Below are positions 21,170 through 30,892 of a DNA stretch of 64,000 nt, in pieces. This DNA is from Cladorrhinum sp. PSN259. Lineage: Eukaryota; Ascomycota; Sordariomycetes; Sordariales; Podosporaceae. Both the position numbers and the translations under genes were made by a program. Position 1 is the stretch's first letter. Every line of letters starts with the position of its first letter. The stretch lies in NCBI GenBank assembly GCA_033725935.1, contig MU867114.1:124001-188000 (forward strand). The letters are read 5' to 3'. The notes beneath the pieces were generated by a model. That model made no database searches and was not told the origin of the DNA. It was given only the letters and a program-made list of their open reading frames with translations.

Positions 21170-21435
21170 TGTTGATTCTGGTGATGTTGCAAAGAGGGGT
21201 AATGCCAGAGGTTTAGGGATCCCCAGAACTGCATCCCGTTACCCGTTCCGGGCTTTGAACGCGGGGGTCATCGGAAGCCAAAAAAGGATGTCATGCAGCA
21301 GCTGTTTTTGGTACTACCCTATTAACCACTTTATCTTATGCAAGGTTTTTCATTTGTGCCGGTCAATAATTTTCCTCGAGGCCCCTATTTCCGCCTCTAT
21401 TCCCACCCCAGACACATACAACAACAACAAACACA

Positions 21436-21882
21436 TCATGTCGCCTGTGCACCCAACTCCCTCTCCTTCTCCCCCTTCTCGGCCATCTCATCCAAAACCT
21501 TCTCAGCAACCTTCATAGCATCCACCCCCGCCGGAACTCCACAATACGTAGTACAATGCAAAATAGCCTCCCGAATCTCCAGCTCCGTCAAGCCATTGTT
21601 TCTTGCCCCTCTGATGTGCACTGCCAGCTCCGGAGCGCGGTTCAAAGCCATGAGCATGCCAATGTTGAGCAGGCTGCGCTGTTTCTTTTCCAGGCCGGGC
21701 CGTGTCCATGCGTACCCCCAGCACCACTCCGTGACGAGCTCCTGACCGGGACGCGAGAATTCCGTGTTGCCATTTGCTAGCGCTCGGTCGACGTAGCCAT
21801 CGCCGACGACGCTCCGCCGCATCTTGAGGCCTTCCTCAAAGAGCTGCTTGTGTAGGTCATTGAATTTGGGGTCGGTGCTCAT
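21436..21882 (-). CDS. Carboxymuconolactone decarboxylase (PcaC-like)
   Basis: Small CMD-fold enzyme; in bacteria PcaC decarboxylates gamma-carboxymuconolactone in the protocatechuate branch of the beta-ketoadipate pathway. Single exon, 148 residues, typical length. Conserved features are FSRPGQELVTEWCWGYAWTR, the helix RSLLNIGMLMALNR, ELAVHIRGARNNGLTELEIREAI and the active-site segment HCTTYCGVPAGVDAM, close to the PcaC consensus HxxxYCGVPA. The fungal substrate is not fixed, because fungi use a different muconate route. It lies downstream of the C2H2 regulator on the same strand (266 bp) and beside the tandem-CMD gene. Confidence 0.88.
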   Translation of the reverse strand: MSTDPKFNDLHKQLFEEGLKMRRSVVGDGYVDRALANGNTEFSRPGQELVTEWCWGYAWTRPGLEKKQRSLLNIGMLMALNRAPELAVHIRGARNNGLTELEIREAILHCTTYCGVPAGVDAMKVAEKVLDEMAEKGEKERELGAQAT

Positions 21883-22277
21883 GATGATGGCTGAGAGGTT
21901 TGAAAAAAGGGGTGAAATGTTTTTGTCCTAGAGTTGTTGGTGCAAACTATTGCTCAAGGACGCCTTTGGAAGTGATGCAGCTATTGAATAGATGAGAGAA
22001 CTCAAATAGGTAACCAGGAGCAGCAAGAAGCGCAGGTGATATAAATGATGCATACTCACATGGTTCCCCAAATCTCGGGGGTGTGGGGGTTTGCCTGTCC
22101 GCAAACCTACACGCAGTTCGGGCATTCCATTTTCATGCTTTTAGAAAACAATAATTTCTGTGCTCGTCAAATGGATTTAATCATGGCATTAGCTGATATG
22201 TTTCGTTCGTAACTAGGTGCCTATATAATGCACGATTTGTGCTCTGAGCATATGTAGATTTAGGGTGTTTAATCCCC
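21883..22277. promoter_or_regulatory. Intergenic region between the two CMD genes
   Basis: Upstream region of the PcaC-like gene and 3' flank of the tandem-CMD gene. Contains GGGGGTGTGGGGGTTTGCCTG and a TCCGCAAAC motif (22098-22106). No gene seen. Confidence 0.45.
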
Positions 22278-23166
22278 TCAACTTTGTGAAGATGAGCTCC
22301 CCTTTGTCCCTTCAGCAGCAACCAGCTCCTGTATAATCGGAGCAGCAACATGAGCAGTGTGCAAACTCAACAGCGTGGCAATCTCCAACACTTCCAGAAT
22401 CTCTTGAGGCGTAGCTCCGTATCCCAGCGCATTCTTCATGTGCAGTTTCAGCCCAGGAACATACAAATGCGTCGAAGCAGCGTCAAATGCACAATACACC
22501 AACTCCTTGATCTGATATTTTAAGTCAGTTAGTCATCTTGAAAGCAAAACGGGGGTTTTTGTTTCTTCTTCTCCTTACCTTTGGCTCCAAAACACCTCCC
22601 TTCTTCCCACCGTCAACCTCCTTCACCCACGGCACCCCTGAAAACTCCAGATAAGCCTCAAAGAACTCCGGGTCCAGCCTCAAAAAGTCCTCCCAAAACA
22701 CATGCCAGTACCCCCTCTTCTTGGTAAATTCCTCCTTTAGCCTCGTTTGATTTGCATCAAACTCCTTGGAAATCACATCCTCATACCCTCCTGCTTCCTT
22801 CAAAACCTCAACCAAAAGCGGCACACCAATGTTGCACGCGTGGATGCCCAGGGTGCTGCTCAGCTCGATAACTTCCACCACCTCGTGAATCGTTGCGCCC
22901 TGCGTTAGAGCCGATTTGATGTGGGCGCGGATACCGGGCACGTAAAGGTGTGTTGCCGCGCTGTCGACTGCCAGGGCGATGAGGGACTGGTTTTTTGGTG
23001 AGAGGTGGGATTTCTGACGGGGTACCGAGGCGAGCGAGACGCTGGCGTGGAAGAAGTCTGGGGAGACGGCGAGGAGGGAGGACCAGCCTTCGTGGAGGGA
23101 TGACGGGCCGAGGAGGGAGTTGAATCGGTCGAGGTGGTCCTCTTTTGTTGTTTTGGAAGAAGACAT
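22278..23166 (-). CDS. Tandem carboxymuconolactone decarboxylase/AhpD-fold protein
   Basis: Function unproven; CMD/AhpD-fold proteins are decarboxylases or peroxidase partners. Exons 22579-23166 and 22278-22511 (67-nt intron, GTAAGG...TCAG) give 273 residues from the ATG at 23166. Two related halves are visible: LSPKNQSLIALAVDSAATHLYVPGIR in the N-half, and after the splice LEPKIKELVYCAFDAASTHLYVPGLK. Each is followed by a GATxxEVxEVxE helix and an HAxx segment. A VFWEDFLRLDPEFFEAYLEFSG linker resembles the start of a second CMD unit. The AhpD CxxC redox pair is absent, which argues against AhpD-type peroxidase chemistry. It lies within the metabolic block on the same strand as the PcaC-like gene. 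Confidence 0.85.
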
Positions 23167-23820
23167 TATCAATGCTTACTGCGAGGTCACTGTGGCTTGT
23201 TAGATCTTTGAGGTCAAGGTTTCTCTAACAAACTTTTTTTTGGTGTTGTGATTTCATCATGTTCTCTGCATCTGCATCTGCATCTGCCATCTGCCGAGAA
23301 TTCCTGTCCAAGATCTCAACTACCGGATCCCCGACTGCTGCAAAGTGCTCGTCAACTGCAGGACGGGATATGATGATCGGGGAAATGGGAGCACGTGGTG
23401 TGGGGAAGTCCTTTTGGAGAAAGGGGGGAGGTTTATGCACGGTGGGGATGAAAGGTGTAGGGGGAAGATGGGGGGTTGCAGTTGGAGAAAGGATCAATGG
23501 AGATTTGAACCTCAACACCATCTGGGTGAGGGATCCATGAATGTTTATTATGGAAAAAAGAGAAGAAAAAAAAAAGGAAAGAAAACTAGACTGTTTTAAC
23601 CTTAGCTCTATTTAGAGGCTCCTTTAGAGATATCCTTGTTATGCAACGCCAAATTTCCAACTCTAGGAGATGTCTACCCTACGTTCAGCAGTAAAAGAAA
23701 CATGTCAACGGGCAGTGTTTCCGTGCTAATCACAGGCACTGGGGGTTGCCACGCAGTGTAAGAAATCGCTCTTGCAAAACACCGCAAAGAACATGCCAGG
23801 TTGTCAATTACAGGTAGTGA
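23167..23820. other. Intergenic region upstream of tandem-CMD gene
   Basis: Contains tandem TCTGCA hexamers (23262-23290) and a purine-rich tract (23550-23585). Two short open frames here show no recognisable features. No gene called. Confidence 0.5.
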
Positions 23821-24771
23821 TTACTCTGAATCCGCCCCTGATTGCCCCCAAAACCTCGCCGGATTCCTCTCCTCCCACTCGACATCATGAGCAAATACAA
23901 CCTCAGCCCCCTTCATCTCCAAATCCCTAACACGCTGAATTGTTCTCTCCGCCTCTGCCCTGTCAAAATGAATACAACAAGTATGTCCCTCGCCATCCTT
24001 CCACTCCCCAATCTCCTTCTCTCCGTTCAGAATCCTCCTATCGTGACATGTATCCCCAGCGAGGTAGACCCAACCCTTGTCTGTCCGACAGAGCAGGTTG
24101 ATATGCCCGGGGAGATGTCCAGGTGCGTTGACAATGTAAACTGTGTTGTCTTTGAATATGTTGAGCGTTTCTGGGAGACCAAGCTCAGAAAGGGACTCCC
24201 AAGGTGGGAAGAAGGAGAGAGTCCCTGAGCTCGTGCTTGGAAGTATGGACTCTGATGTCGACAATGATAATGAATCTGATAACTCAACTGTTCTGTCTGG
24301 GTCCAGCAGATCAGACTCAAAGTGTGAGTGACTACCACGAGCACTGGCAGATCTCCCGGAAAGGACATCAAGAGAGCCGTGGCCGACGACAAAAGTTGAA
24401 GTCGGAAAATCTCGCGGCTCGCCGACGTGGTCCCAGTGAACGTGTGAGTAAATCACATAGTCAATATCCTTGGGCGTCAGACCACCTCTTGCTAGACTCT
24501 TGACAACATCTGGGTCTGTGGTCATGGGCTGGCGAGTGGCGATGTGTTGACGGATAGGCTCCGAGTATCGATTCGTGTCTCTGCGTAGACCCAGGTCAAA
24601 CAAGATATTCGTAACTTGTCCATTGATAGACTCTGTGTGTTGTATGAGAAAGCATAGTGATGGAACCGTTTTGCGGCGCCCTGGCGTCGAAGGATGGACG
24701 AACTGGTTCTCTGGGAGCGAGAAGTGCCCTGCCGAGAGGGCATAGACTTGAACAGTGTGGTTTGGTGTCAT
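23821..24771 (-). CDS. Metallo-beta-lactamase-fold hydrolase, lactonase-like (copy B)
   Basis: Paralogue of the gene at 16525-17499, same probable lactone-hydrolase role. Single exon, 316 residues. The metal motif HVHWDHVG is at 110-117, followed by NAPGHLPGHIN, the LAGDTCHD aspartate and FAHDVEW. It differs from copy A mainly in the Ser-rich insert SLSLSTSESILPSTSSGT and in VYIVNAPGH versus VYVVDAPGH. No signal peptide. It is divergent from beta-hydroxyacid dehydrogenase B with 384 bp between starts. The pair structure (MBL plus hydroxyacid dehydrogenase) repeats that of copy A but with different relative orientation, so simple tandem block duplication would need an inversion. Confidence 0.87.
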   Translation of the reverse strand: MTPNHTVQVYALSAGHFSLPENQFVHPSTPGRRKTVPSLCFLIQHTESINGQVTNILFDLGLRRDTNRYSEPIRQHIATRQPMTTDPDVVKSLARGGLTPKDIDYVIYSHVHWDHVGEPRDFPTSTFVVGHGSLDVLSGRSASARGSHSHFESDLLDPDRTVELSDSLSLSTSESILPSTSSGTLSFFPPWESLSELGLPETLNIFKDNTVYIVNAPGHLPGHINLLCRTDKGWVYLAGDTCHDRRILNGEKEIGEWKDGEGHTCCIHFDRAEAERTIQRVRDLEMKGAEVVFAHDVEWEERNPARFWGQSGADSE

Positions 24772-25155
24772 TGAGGCAGAGGTGATGCATGTATCCTGGC
24801 TGCAGCCCGTATGAACTGCCAGGGATCAGGGCAGCTTATATAGATGCTGCATCCCAAATACTATTTACGATTGATGTAAGGAGAGCCCAGCAAGCCACTG
24901 CCTCACACTCCTGTTTGCGGGCTACATTGTCTGTCTTCCATAAGAAGAAGGGGGAGTACTACCCCAATCCAGTTGAGACTAACCATAACAGTGTGATGGT
25001 TCCCCGCATATGGGACTGCAGAAGAAAATACAAATAAATAAAAGAAAAAAAACCTCATAAGCAAATTCTCCATACAAGACGCTTCGTCCAAGTCACGGTA
25101 ATTACTTGACCCTTTATCAGTTGACAGCGCTCTAGGAAGCCCAAAGTCTGTGACC
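24772..25155. promoter_or_regulatory. Divergent region, MBL hydrolase B / beta-hydroxyacid dehydrogenase B
   Basis: 384-bp shared upstream region. TTATATAGATG at 24836-24846 is a TATA candidate for the MBL gene on the minus strand. TTTGCGGGC lies at 24914-24922. Confidence 0.45.
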
Positions 25156-26227
25156 ATGAACAGTGAACGTGACGACATAGGATTCATCGGCCTCGGAGCA
25201 ATGGGCAAGCCCATGGTAACAAACCTAGCCAAACGCCTAGACAACCCAACCAACTCCATCAAGATCCACGTATACGATGTTGTGTCAGCTCCCATGGACG
25301 ATCTTCACTCTTCATTTCCCAACATAATCGTCAAATGCTCCAGTCCACGAGACGTCACTGAGAAATCCGCAAGTTTTCCCCCTTCTGAAACTCATTCAGC
25401 CCCTCTCAATCTAAACCATGAAAAATATCCAGACAGTAATCTTCACCATGCTCCCCGAAGGCTCCCACGTCAAATCCGTCTACCTCGACCCCTCCACAGG
25501 CATCATCGCCGCCCTCACAACACCACCATCCTCCCCCATCAGACCAATAACCCAAAAACTCCTAGTCGACAGCTCAACAATAGACACGGCAACCCACCTC
25601 GACGTCAAATCCATCCTCCGCCACTACGATCACGTCCTCTTCTACGACGCCCCCGTCTCGGGCGGCGTGTTGGGCGCCATAAACGCCACCATCGCCTTCT
25701 TCGTCGGCTGCACGTCCAATGATCCCCTCTTCCCCAAAATCCAGCGCCTCCTATCGTGCATGGGCCGCGAGGTAATCCCCTGCGGCGGTCCCTCCCTTGG
25801 CCTGGCCGCCAAGCTGGCAAACAACTACCTCTCGGGGACCATCACCATCGCCTGCGCCGAAGCAATGGACATGGGCATGCGGGCCGGATTGCACCCCCTT
25901 ACACTCAAACAGGTGTTTAATGCGGGAACGGCTCAGAATGCGATATGCGACGACTTTAATCCCGTTCCTGGAGTGTGTCCAAAAGCGCCGTCATCGAATG
26001 GGTACAAGGGCGGATTCAGGGTGCAGCTGATGAGGAAGGATATAGGATTGGCGGTGGATATGGCGAGGAGGGTGGGAGCGAGGAATGTGCTGGGAGTTAG
26101 TACTTTGGGCGTGTATGCTGCCGCGAGCGAGGCAGCAGACTGCAAGGACTTGGATTCGAGGGTCGTATATCGGTTTCTGGGTGGGAGGGAGGAATGGACG
26201 GAAGAAGAAAAGGAGGCAGTTGACTAA
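25156..26227 (+). CDS. 3-Hydroxyisobutyrate dehydrogenase-like beta-hydroxyacid dehydrogenase (copy B)
   Basis: Paralogue of the 14909-16000 gene, same oxidoreductase family. Exons 25156-25368 and 25433-26227 give 335 residues. The 64-nt intron appears to be of the rare GC-AG class (GCAAGT...TCCAG); this join keeps phase and produces RDVTEKSTVIFTMLPEGS, matching copy A (DVVITMLPSS). The NAD loop is FIGLGAMGKPMVTNL (10-24). The substrate motif is YDAPVSGGVLGAINA. The catalytic Lys lies in LGLAAKLANNYLSG, although the usual GxGxxxK glycines are altered to PSLGLAAK. DFNPVPGVCPKAPSSNGYKGGFRVQL parallels copy A closely. It has clearly diverged from copy A, so different substrates are likely. Confidence 0.87.
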
Positions 26228-26464
26228 GATCACAGGAGGACAATCTACAAAAAGGTGCCGTCAATTAAAAACACTGTCTTGTTGTAAATAAATGCAATAA
26301 CCCTTTCACGGTGGGTATCAATGCAAAAATGCCCTGCCTTTGCGCCTTATCATACCATGTCCGTTCCCCAGCCCTTGGGGAAAATATAACCCGTATACCC
26401 GATGAGATCTATGCTCTGAACCCAAAGAAGAAAGAAAAGAAAATATGTACGTGCTCGTCCATTA

Positions 26465-27498
26465 TCAACGGAAGATCCTTCGTCCTCCTGTCCGTGTAGG
26501 GAATCTCTCCACACCATTCTGTTGTTGCTGATGCCAAATCAACTGCATACCAACACCACCACCTTCCACGCCCCTCTTGTAGCGACGCAAGGCCTCGCGT
26601 AGGTGCTCTGGTCGGAGAGGCCCTCGTCGGTCGTCAGCCTCCGTAGTGGCAGTCTCGCCGTCACCGGGTGCCGCATTTATGTCGGGCGATGGCGCAGCCG
26701 TGGCCGGCGGTGTTGGAAGCTCTGTCTGGTTCTCGCCTGTTCTCTCGATCCACTCTCCTTGTACCCGTCTAGCGCTCTCGATAATATCACCGATAAAGAC
26801 CTTGGCGACGGCACGCATGCCAATAACAACGTTCTCTGCCACCGACTGGGATATAGTAGCGTTCACGAGCTTTCAGAGTCGTGCGTTAGCGAGCGTTGGG
26901 AGCAAGGATACGTATACACCAGGCTGTTACTTACTCTTCGAACAACAGCTTTGCTCAAGTTGGCAGCGCGCCAGTTCTCAAAGCGATCGAACTGATCGTC
27001 GGAAAAGGCGCCGATGAGCATTGATCTCAATCGGTGTTCCTCTTCCTTCTGTTCCTTGGTCAAGGCAGCAGCCGTTGCAGCAACCTCAGTAGGGCCCTCA
27101 TCGTCGGCATCCCCCTCATCAGCACCCGCCCCGCCGGCAGCGCTCTTGGTTCCTCCGCGACCAGCTTCGCTGATAATGCTGCCCGCGGCGGTTGCACGTC
27201 CGCCAACCACGGATGGAGTTTGCTCGCGGGCCTTTTCAGCCTTGGACTTGCGGCCGCGCTTCTTCCTAAATGGCGCTGCAGCACTGACCTGGCTTCCGCT
27301 GACGAGGCTCATGTTGTCGAAGTCGACCGAAGGAGATCGGGCGCCGAAGGGCGTCATGGGTTCGTCGGGAGGAAACGACGTCTGTCGCAGCGGGTGTGCT
27401 GATCCTGGAATTGAACCGACCGACATGGTGGAGTGCTTGCGTCTTTTCAATGCCGGGGGCCCGGCGCCACCTTCGGCGTTGCGCTTCTTACTAGTCAT
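26465..27498 (-). CDS. TAF11: Transcription initiation factor TFIID subunit TAF11
   Basis: Histone-fold subunit of general factor TFIID, pairing with TAF13; nuclear. Exons 26935-27498 and 26465-26869 (65-nt intron, GTAAGT...AAAG) give 322 residues. The N-terminus is basic and low complexity with a nuclear-localisation-like KKRGRKSKAEKAR. The TAF11 histone fold is conserved: LRSMLIGAFSDDQFDRFENWRAANLSKAVVRR (to residue 188), then across the splice LVNATISQSVAENVVIGMRAVAKVFIGDIIE, and after a Pro/Glu-rich insert GPLRPEHLREALRRYKRG (270-288). A C-terminal 34-residue tail extends past the usual end. The call is firm. Confidence 0.93.
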
Positions 27499-30400
27499 GG
27501 TGGTTGTTGGTCTCCGAATGATGAGATGGATGTGCGATGGAGGATGTGATCGCGATGATGGGAGTTGGTTGCAAGTTGCGACGGAAATTCGAGGTTTGGC
27601 AGGAAATCAATTACACCTCGGCGGATGGCTCCAACTTTGTGGATTCGGTGGGAGCTGAATTGGCAAAAACCTTATTTGAACTCCTCGGTGATCCCAAGAC
27701 GCTTTTGGTATCGGGCTGCAATGATCCAAGGATCCGTAAAGTTGGAGGCTTGCGATTGATGATGGAAGTCGCGGTTCACGTCAAAGATTCCCCAGCTTTT
27801 CGAATGATCCCTGTCAGTGTCGAGCTGCGCTAAAATTCAAGGGCCCCACTCAACGGCAAGCTCCAGAGAGTCCAAGCTCTTCACAGGTCGCTGAAAGACG
27901 GTGCCAGCTGGTGGGTCAGAGCTGTCACCCGTAGACCACGCAGGCTCACCCCGCCGCCAAACCTCGAACCCAAACTTCAGCGGGCAGACACTGTGACCAA
28001 CTATGGTAGGCAAAGGTGGTGAGAGATTGACTTCCAGGTTAGAATGAACCTCTCAATGATGGCAACTGCTTTGAGTTGTAGGTAACCAGCCTGATACGGA
28101 TCGTAAATGCTTCACTTGGAGTTATCAATGGAGGTCTCGAACCCGTAACTTCTGCTCGAGGACACCTGGTAACCCCCCACCCTCTCTGTTGCCCTATTTC
28201 CTTCCACTTATAACGGACTCTTCATAGTTTGAGATGCCGATAGGTGGCATGGTTACCAATCTCGTGGATTCTCTGCTACGGATGTTCAAGAGGATTAATT
28301 TAGACCAGAAGCTCCAAAAGTCATTTTGCCATATCTTCCATTGTGAACATCACGCAAGGAATGTCGTCGGACCTTGCCGAGACTCCGCCAGTGAAATGGC
28401 TCCTGTCGAGAGCGGGTCTTGTCGTTGGAGGTACTAGACGGTGCCAACTGGCACCGTTCAAGGCAGAACCACATGATCGATGCTGCAACCAGACCACCAC
28501 TCACACACTCCCCTCATTCTCAGCGGCATTGGGAGTCGCAAACGGCCGCATGAAATGTCAAGAGAGATAAGCTGATTTGCTCTTGTGCGATAGCGTTTTC
28601 TGGCAGAAGAGACAGCACATCGCTTGGTGGCGATTATCTGCAGCACAAATGAATTGGATTGCGACATTCTGCCACCATTCAACAAAGGTGAGAGGGAGCA
28701 ACTCGGAGAATCCTGCCCAGAAACTGCGACAAAAAGGGAGAGAACCAGAACTGGGTTGTTGTCAAGGCCACATGCACGAGGGACAGGACAGGCACAGGCA
28801 CACAGCGCAGGAACATGGAATGAACCCCTCTCCGTCATGCTCATGTCCCCGCCGCCTCTCAGCTTGCTCATCTTGCATTCCCGTCTTCGACCCCCCCCTT
28901 TCTCCGTGCATGGAAGCTGGGATGCTGCAGAGAGTGATGAGCGGCAGTAGTTAGCTATCTTGAAATCCACAGTTGACCTATCGAAGCACCATAAAAAGAA
29001 AAGAAATCTGTACGAAATGTCCCCGGTAGCTTCGAATCCTCTTTTGACGCCTTGGCGTCTCCGTCATCCTTTTGCGGGAGAAAAGATGCATTGCGTGTGT
29101 GGGCGAGAGATCGAGCCAGAACACAGTGTCAGCCTACGCACGGTTGGCATCCGGGTATATTTCCCTGTGTTACCTGTGTCTCGGGCGGCGGCAAACGGCG
29201 ATCTTCAACTCCCTATTGAAGGGAACTCTTCCACCCCCATTCCCTCCCAGCCACCTCATTTTTTTTGCGTGATTTCTATTCCATATTTCCAGAACATTGA
29301 CAAGATTTCTAGTGCAAGCTCGTTGGTGGCATTGTCTTTAGTATTTGCTGCGCCGCTTCCAAGGTTGATGTCAGATGAGGAAGGAATAATTGAACGCCAA
29401 CGATTGGGGGTTGTTGAGAGATGAAGAGGCACTCTCGAAACCTCAGGCCGCATTCAACACGACCAGTTGAAGATGATGCTATAAGATAACAGAAAAACCA
29501 TATACCGTGAGAGCTTCTGATAAGCTGTATGTGAGTGTGACTTATACGGCACAGTGTGTCCCTTGACAAAATCGACACGGCCTCTTTAATTCATCGAGCG
29601 GGGCCTTCGTTTCAGACACGGGTTCCCAGCAAGTGGACCATCCAAGACGCGTTAATTCGTTCCTAGTATCGTGCATCCAACAGGATTTGGTGCAAAATCT
29701 GGACACACCGTGTTGAGTGGGTCGGCAATCGAAGAGTGCCTGCCCAATCGTCGTGCTTATCGCCTGCTGTCCATGTTCCCGTGGCCTCCATGCTCCTTTC
29801 CCCGCTTTCCCATGAGCTTCGTCTTCTTCATTGGAAGCAGGAGCATGGACCGCAACGCGTAGAGTTTTACCACGAAAAGGCACGTCAAAGGAACTCGCCG
29901 TTCAAGGCAGGGAAGGTCCAATATCGACGTGCATTTCGACTGTACCACTCAGCTTGCAGCACCTCCATCATTACCTTAATCGGTCCTCCCTGTGCACCAT
30001 CCAATCCAGTGCGGTCGCAGGGCGCATCGCTTCCATCCCGTCGCAAATCTCCCTAGTACTCTTGTACCTTTTCGGTGTGTCTCTGCTCGCAGAGTACATC
30101 CATCATCCCTCAAACTCCGGCGCAGCGCAGCGAGCGCAGCGCAATCAGGTCGCACACACCACGTTACCTACCCGCCGGCCGCCCTCCCCTCCTCTCTTCT
30201 CTCTCTCTCGGACTCCCACAGCCATTGCTTCCAAAGCTCCTCTCTCCCACCAATCTTCCCATCTTCAAACCGGCCGACCACCATCCATCTGTTCTCTCAC
30301 GACGGCATCTCCTCTTCAGCGCGCGTTCTCTGACAAGGCTCAGATTTCAGGCATTTTCTGTAACAGTACCCAGGCACCTTTCTTGTGGGGCACCTGTCCA

Positions 30401-30892
30401 TCGCCAAATCACCACTCAACCACCCACCATCCATCCACCACTCTCTCATTACTATCTGCACCTGTCACTCGCTGCGGCCTGTCCAATTCGCATCGCGCAT
30501 TACCTACACGTCAAACTTCAGAGGTCGTGTCCAAAGAGGCCCCTCCTGCCCACTCGGCCGTTCTGATAGACCAGCTTGCGCCATAAGAATAGCGCACAAC
30601 CCTCGTTCCCTGTCCCGCCACACTCTCCCTCCTTCTTGCAACGCATCCTTCCAGATCACCACCTCCAGTCATCCTTTTGGAGAGCCATCAAGAGAAAAAT
30701 AAACAAACAAATACCAACAGCCAGCAAGTCGCACCAAAGCCAAAGAGTGTCGACTCACATTTTCGATCAAGGAGGATAATTGTTGTGTGGGCTCTCTGAG
30801 GGTTCACCAACATTCGGCAAAGGTAATTAGGCACCGGATCGGGTTTTATTTGTGTCACGCAGACACCGGCGACCATCTCTTTTTTTTTCAAA
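27499..30892. other. 3.4-kb gene-free region between TAF11 and the KENIPP protein gene
   Basis: Divergent upstream regions of two genes. It contains a 20-bp perfect palindrome (28438-28457) and a related GGTGCCAGCTGG sequence near 27900. From about 29980 there is a long C/T-rich tract with GCGCAGCGCAGCGAGCGCAGCGC (30121-30143), looking like a long 5' leader or promoter of the downstream gene. Open frames here are short and biased, and I call no gene. Confidence 0.5.

Noticed and set aside
22097..24922. TTTGCGG(A/G)C occurring upstream of the PcaC-like gene and MBL hydrolase B, as a possible site for the C2H2 regulator
   Set aside because: Only two instances, absent upstream of the other cluster genes; could be chance.
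27537..27833. 98-residue plus-strand frame upstream of TAF11
   Set aside because: No recognisable motif, and it lies in the expected TAF11 promoter.
28960..29424. 154-residue plus-strand frame
   Set aside because: Starts at a non-ATG codon in a gene-free region, biased composition, no motif.
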